Below, piece after piece: positions 60,249-64,000 of a stretch of DNA of 64,000 nucleotides (its first letter is position 1; each line of letters begins with the position of its first letter). The notes below the pieces were generated by a model. That model worked only from the letters and a program-made list of their open reading frames with translations. It searched no databases and was not told the origin of the DNA. Origin of the DNA: JALYGK01 sp036259835 (lineage in GTDB: Bacteria; Actinomycetota; UBA4738); contig DATABA010000025.1 of NCBI GenBank assembly GCA_036259835.1, positions 10,737 through 74,736 on the forward strand. The letters are read 5' to 3'. Both the position numbers and the translations under genes were made by a program.

Positions 60249-61525
60249 CCCTCGCCCGCCTCGCCGCTAACTCCCGGGTTCGAAACCCGGTGATCGAGCC
60301 ACCCGGCGTGCCCGCCTCGCCGCTCAGCGACCACCCCCGCCAGGATGGATAGGGCGATCTCCTCCGGCGTTCGCGCCCCGATGTCGAGACCCACCGGCGT
60401 GCGAATCCGTTCGATCTCTCGTTCGTCGAACCCCATCTGGCTCAGTCGTTCGACGTGGGGGCTGACGTGACGAGTGCTGCCCATCACGCCAATGAAGCGC
60501 GCAGGTGATCGCAGCAGCGCCGCGACCGATTCGACGACGTCGGGAGCGTCGTGGTCGGTATGGATCGCCGCGGTATCCGAGTCGAGCGCCACTTCCGCAA
60601 TCGATTTCACGACTTTCGAAAGGGCCCTGAATTCGGACGTGACTCGGGCACTTCGGCTTTCGACCAGAACCGGCTCGAACCCAAGGTCGCGACCCCACCG
60701 AAGAAGATCCAACGCGACGGGCGTCGCCGATACGACGACCAGCTTCGGCGAGCGCACCGATGGTTCCAGGAAGACTTCGATTGACCCGAGCTCGTGCGTG
60801 TACGTGCGAACCAGCGGCGACCGTGCGTCCAGGACTGCGGGTGTGTCGGCGATGGCCGCATCGTCGAATTCAGCGCAACCGAGCGTTCCCGAAAGAGGGC
60901 CGTTCCGGCCGATCACGATCTTCTGGCCGACGTGACATGGGGGATCGCCGTGGAGCTTTACCGCCGTTGCAATGACGACATCGCCATCCGATGGATTCGG
61001 CCCGGCCGACCGCGTTTGGGAGCGGGGGGGAGTCGATGCGTGGGCGGTCTGCCCGCCCAATAGGTCGAGTGCATGGGGAATCGCCCGCAGGATCGCTTTC
61101 AGGCTCTCCGTTGCGCCGCTCTTGCTTCCGGGGACGTTCAGGATCAGACATGCACCCCGGCTCCCGGCGATTCCCCGGGACAGAGCCGCCATCGGAGTGG
61201 AGGAGCGCCCAGCGGCCCGCATCTCCTCGCCGAGCCCCGGGACCTCGCGGTCGATGACAGATCTGGTTGCCTCGGGCGTGACGTCACGAGGCCCAAGTCC
61301 CGTCCCGCCGGTTGTCACGATGAGGGAAACCTCGTTCGAGAGCGCCGACAGGAGCTCCTCGATCGAACGCTGGTCGTCCATGACGGCTTCGTGATGAGCT
61401 ATTTGGAAGCCAGCTTCGTGCAGGATCTCCCGAAGAGCAGGGCCGGATTCATCCGTTCGGGTTCCCTGAACCACGCCATCGCTCACCGTCACCACGGCAG
61501 CGCGGTGGCTTCGTTCAGCACTCAT
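60245..61525 (-). CDS. MoaB/Mog-like and XdhC-like fusion protein
   Basis: 426 residues. Residues 1 to about 165 form a MoaB/Mog molybdopterin-binding domain (VVTVSDGVVQGTRTDESGPA, VTTGGTGLGPRDVTPEAT, LILNVPGSKSGATESLKAI). Residues about 180-426 are XdhC/CoxF-like (GRNGPLSGTLGCAEFDDAAI, FIGVMGSTRH, RIRTPVGLDIGARTPEEIAL). MoaB adenylates molybdopterin; XdhC carries and hands finished cofactor to xanthine-dehydrogenase-type enzymes. A fusion would join cofactor making to delivery. It is divergent from moaA, about 70 bases apart. Confidence 0.87.
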   Translation of the reverse strand: MSAERSHRAAVVTVSDGVVQGTRTDESGPALREILHEAGFQIAHHEAVMDDQRSIEELLSALSNEVSLIVTTGGTGLGPRDVTPEATRSVIDREVPGLGEEMRAAGRSSTPMAALSRGIAGSRGACLILNVPGSKSGATESLKAILRAIPHALDLLGGQTAHASTPPRSQTRSAGPNPSDGDVVIATAVKLHGDPPCHVGQKIVIGRNGPLSGTLGCAEFDDAAIADTPAVLDARSPLVRTYTHELGSIEVFLEPSVRSPKLVVVSATPVALDLLRWGRDLGFEPVLVESRSARVTSEFRALSKVVKSIAEVALDSDTAAIHTDHDAPDVVESVAALLRSPARFIGVMGSTRHVSPHVERLSQMGFDEREIERIRTPVGLDIGARTPEEIALSILAGVVAERRGGHAGWLDHRVSNPGVSGEAGEG

Positions 61526-61598
61526 TGCTGGGGCGATAGTAGCCAGGGCGTTTCCGGGGCGAATCGGGGCTTATGCTGATCCAGACATTTTGGTTCCG

Positions 61599-62618
61599 AT
61601 GATGCCTTCCGAACCCTCAGACACCGAATCTGACGGGCCGCTCGTCGACTCATTCGGGCGGGTGGCCGATGACCTCCGGGTATCGGTGACCGACCGGTGC
61701 AACTTCCGGTGCACGTATTGCATGCCGGCCGAAGGAATGCCGTGGCTGCCGAAGGACGAGCTCCTGAGGTTCGAGGAGATCCAGCGGGTTGTCTCGATCT
61801 TCGTTCGGCTCGGGGTCAAGGAGGTCAAGCTCACCGGCGGTGAGCCGACGGTCCGCCGCGAGCTGCCGTTGCTCGTTTCGATGCTTCGCGACGCGAATCC
61901 AGGACTCGCCATCTCGATGACGACCAACGGCTTCTTTCTGGACCGCTTGGCCGCGCCGCTGGCCGAAGCGGGACTTGATCGGGTCACCGTCTCATGCGAC
62001 TCGCTGATGCAGCATCGATTCGCCGAGATGACCCGTCGAGACGCCCTGGACCACGTGCTATCAGGGCTCCGCGCGGCCGAGGCGGCGGGTCTAACCCCGA
62101 TCAAGCTCAACTGTGTCGTGATTGCCGGGACGAACGACGATGAGGTCGTCGATTTCGCCCGGTTCGCCCGCGACTCCGGTTACGAGGTGCGGTTCATCGA
62201 ATACATGCCTCTCGACGCGGAGCAGAAATGGGAGCGCGACAAAGTCGTTCCTTCGGCGCAAATCCTCGAGACGATCAACCGTGTCCACCCATTGGTGGCC
62301 GACGGCAGCGCGGCAGAACCCGCGACCCGATTCGCCTTCGCCGATGGAAGCCCCGGGGCAATCGGCGTCATCGGGTCCGTGACGGAGCCGTTCTGCGACT
62401 CGTGCAACCGGCTGCGGCTCACCACCGAAGGACAGCTTCGGACGTGCCTCTTCGCGCTGGAGGAGACGGACCTCCGAACGCCGGTTCGGGCCGGTGCCAC
62501 CGACGCGGACCTGGAGCGATTGATTCGGGACGCGGTGTGGTCGAAGTGGGGCGGCCACCGCATCAATCACCGGGACTTCCAGCGCCCGAGTCGTTCGATG
62601 TCGATGATCGGCGGCTAG
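61599..62618 (+). CDS. moaA: GTP 3',8-cyclase
   Basis: 339 residues. The radical SAM cluster motif is CNFRCTYC near residue 34; the second cluster site is EPFCDSCNRLRLTTEGQLRT followed by the third Cys; the C-terminus ends MSMIGG, the double Gly needed for activity. MoaA rearranges GTP in the first step of molybdopterin synthesis. Start choice: ATG at 61599 (another at 61602), or an upstream TTG at 61590; no clear Shine-Dalgarno decides. Confidence 0.93.
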   Translation: MMPSEPSDTESDGPLVDSFGRVADDLRVSVTDRCNFRCTYCMPAEGMPWLPKDELLRFEEIQRVVSIFVRLGVKEVKLTGGEPTVRRELPLLVSMLRDANPGLAISMTTNGFFLDRLAAPLAEAGLDRVTVSCDSLMQHRFAEMTRRDALDHVLSGLRAAEAAGLTPIKLNCVVIAGTNDDEVVDFARFARDSGYEVRFIEYMPLDAEQKWERDKVVPSAQILETINRVHPLVADGSAAEPATRFAFADGSPGAIGVIGSVTEPFCDSCNRLRLTTEGQLRTCLFALEETDLRTPVRAGATDADLERLIRDAVWSKWGGHRINHRDFQRPSRSMSMIGG

Positions 62619-62626
62619 GAAGCGCG

Positions 62627-63061
62627 GTGCTCGTCGACTACGCGTTTGTAGCGGAGGCCGCCGATTCCCAGGGTGGACTGTTCTACGTCACGCGCGGCGG
62701 AGCGGACATCCACTTCCTTCCGCGGGAGTTTCCACGGCCGCTTCGTCTCGGCGCGATCTCGTTCGTCGTCAGGGTGGTCGGGGAGTCGCATGAAATCGGC
62801 GAGACGTACACGCTCGTCTATTCCATCGTCGACGCCGATGGGCAAATTGTCGGGTTCCGCCAGGAAGTGGAGGCGAGCTTCGAGCCGCACCCCATCGATC
62901 AGACCAGGGCCACAGCCAACGTGGTGGCCTTTCGGTTCTACGGCTTTCCTGTTCCAGATTTCGGGACGTATCTGTTCGAAGTTCACCACGGCGACGAACG
63001 CCTCGCCCAGGTTCCGTTTTGGGTGGTTGCCATCGAAGGCGGCGAACAGCCGGAATCCTGA
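62627..63061 (+). CDS. DUF6941-like hypothetical protein
   Basis: 144 residues from a GTG with GGAAG upstream, eight bases after moaA. The pattern LVDYAFVAEAADSQGGLFYV, then SFVVRVVGESHEIG, SIVDADGQIVGFRQEV and FPVPDFGTYLFEVHHGDERL resembles the DUF6941 group of small beta-rich proteins, function unknown. It is probably co-transcribed with moaA but may have no link to cofactor synthesis. Confidence 0.68.
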   Translation: MLVDYAFVAEAADSQGGLFYVTRGGADIHFLPREFPRPLRLGAISFVVRVVGESHEIGETYTLVYSIVDADGQIVGFRQEVEASFEPHPIDQTRATANVVAFRFYGFPVPDFGTYLFEVHHGDERLAQVPFWVVAIEGGEQPES

Positions 63062-63085
63062 CAACTCGGAGGATTGTGCCGCGGG

Positions 63086-63970
63086 CTACTGCTCGGCGAC
63101 GAAGCGGAGGATCCGCGCGGCGACCTCTTCGCCCTTGTCCTCCTGAAGGAAGTGTGACGCGCCGGGAAGGATCTCCGGTTGGCCTGCGGACGGGATGAGC
63201 CGCGCCATCGCCTTCGCGACGCCTGGAGGAAACACCGGATCTGAATCGCTGAAGTAGACGAGCGCCGGCTTGTCCCAACGGGTCAGCGCCTCACGAGTGC
63301 GAAGCATTTCCGCCGCGCCGGGATCCTCCTTCTTGAGGGGTACGAGCAGCGGGAACGTCGCCGCTCCCACTTTCGACTCCGGAACCGGGAACGGCGCCTC
63401 GTAAGCAGCCAGGACCTCAGGCGGGAGCGGCGTCAGCGTTGCGCTCCGCACGATCGTCCCGATCGGGAGATCCAGTCCGACCCGTTCGGCGAAGTTTCGC
63501 CACTCCATGAACCCTGGTGTGGGCCATCGGTCGCTTCCGGAGAAGAGGCCGGTGTTGAGGACGACCAGGCGGGCGAATCGCTTCTCATCCTCGACGGCGA
63601 CGCGAAGGCCAATGGCGCCGGCCCAATCGTGCACGACCACAGTGATGTCCGACAGATCGAGGGCCCGAACAAATCCGGCGACCGCGCGGACGTGGCTTTC
63701 GTACGAATAGAACTCTCGGTCGGTGGGTTTGTCCGATCGCCCGAAGCCGATCAGGTCCGGTGCGATCACGCGCATGCTCGAAGCAAGCGGTGAAATCAGC
63801 TTCCGGTACAGGTACGACCAGGTCGGTTCGCCGTGCAGCAGAAGAATGACCGCGCCGGATCCTTCATCGACGAAGTGCATTCGCAAGCCATCGATATCGA
63901 TGTAATGCGGTTCGAAGTCGTACCCAGGCAGATTCCGAAAGCGCTCGTCTGGAGTTCGGTAGACGTTCAC
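63086..63970 (-). CDS. Haloalkane-dehalogenase-like alpha/beta hydrolase
   Basis: 294 residues. Oxyanion/halide region LLHGEPTWSYLYRKL, nucleophile Asp in VVVHDWAGAIGLRVA, acid Asp in FSDSDPVFPPGV and catalytic His in GASHFLQEDKGEE. An Asp (not Ser) nucleophile plus the Trp next to HGEP is the haloalkane dehalogenase signature, subfamily I-like; epoxide hydrolases share the Asp but differ in cap residues. The cap region here (residues about 150-220) was not matched in detail. Confidence 0.82.
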   Translation of the reverse strand: MNVYRTPDERFRNLPGYDFEPHYIDIDGLRMHFVDEGSGAVILLLHGEPTWSYLYRKLISPLASSMRVIAPDLIGFGRSDKPTDREFYSYESHVRAVAGFVRALDLSDITVVVHDWAGAIGLRVAVEDEKRFARLVVLNTGLFSGSDRWPTPGFMEWRNFAERVGLDLPIGTIVRSATLTPLPPEVLAAYEAPFPVPESKVGAATFPLLVPLKKEDPGAAEMLRTREALTRWDKPALVYFSDSDPVFPPGVAKAMARLIPSAGQPEILPGASHFLQEDKGEEVAARILRFVAEQ

Positions 63971-64000
63971 GCCGAGCGAGCGCGGACCTCCTGAGCGAAG

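Noticed and set aside
1..64000. CRISPR arrays, tRNA or rRNA genes, transposases, phage genes
   Set aside because: None seen on reading both strands; no spaced direct repeats, cloverleaf candidates or recognisable transposase motifs.

Overview
The window is GC-rich, gene-dense and rich in GTG starts, with many four-base ATGA/GTGA gene overlaps. It carries two F420-type LLM oxidoreductases, a deazaflavin-dependent nitroreductase-like protein, a LigC-type ATP-dependent DNA ligase, an ECF sigma/zinc anti-sigma pair and an LppX-like lipoprotein. Together these point to an uncultured, probably deep-branching member of the Actinomycetota. This is an inference from gene content. I see no rRNA, tRNA, CRISPR array, insertion sequence or phage module.

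Layout. 1-4420: slipin/NfeD membrane pair, divergent from an ECF sigma, anti-sigma and HtrA-like protease operon. 4437-8304: esterase, a short secreted fragment, an LLM oxidoreductase, a mini winged-helix protein and GpsA. 8319-11571: two-component signalling genes. 11617-15829: EamA transporter, glycogen-debranching-like enzyme, FMN-dependent hydroxy-acid oxidase. 15972-20368: the most interesting locus, four small peptide genes, a membrane M50 zinc peptidase with a PqqD/RRE-like N-terminal region, a secreted CxxC protein and a lipoprotein. 20401-21597: PHP phosphoesterase and a small coiled-coil protein. 21601-29212: amino-acid or amine catabolism (amine oxidase, two class III aminotransferases, two-subunit CoA-transferase, P5C-dehydrogenase-like ALDH) with a hidden 52-residue secreted peptide. 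29290-33690: UbiE-like methyltransferase, UbiA-like membrane protein, LD-carboxypeptidase, creatininase-like and C45-like hydrolases. 33715-37992: MoxR-type ATPase, membrane protein, cyclic-nucleotide-binding protein and VWA protein. 37996-42460: envelope-polymer-like operon with two sulfatase-fold proteins. 42576-55315: M48 protease, then a region that reads as a tryptophan/anthranilate-CoA degradation neighbourhood (thioesterase, LLM enzyme, 2-aminobenzoyl-CoA-monooxygenase-like fusion, CoA ligase, acyl-CoA dehydrogenases, enoyl-CoA hydratase, Rid protein, tryptophan 2,3-dioxygenase). 55312-60248: ADP-glucose-pyrophosphorylase-like enzyme, tiny membrane proteins, a decayed RTX-repeat gene, TrpB2, DNA ligase. 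60245-63970: molybdenum-cofactor genes including a MoaB-XdhC fusion, and a haloalkane-dehalogenase-like hydrolase.

The headline is the 15972-20368 locus. The three acidic peptides, the preceding basic peptide and two copies inside the secreted protein all share one spaced module, [NQ]-x-A-x-A-x-(N)-x(13 to 14)-Q. A membrane zinc protease sits between peptides and secreted protein. This looks like a peptide production, processing and display system, but its function is not known to me.
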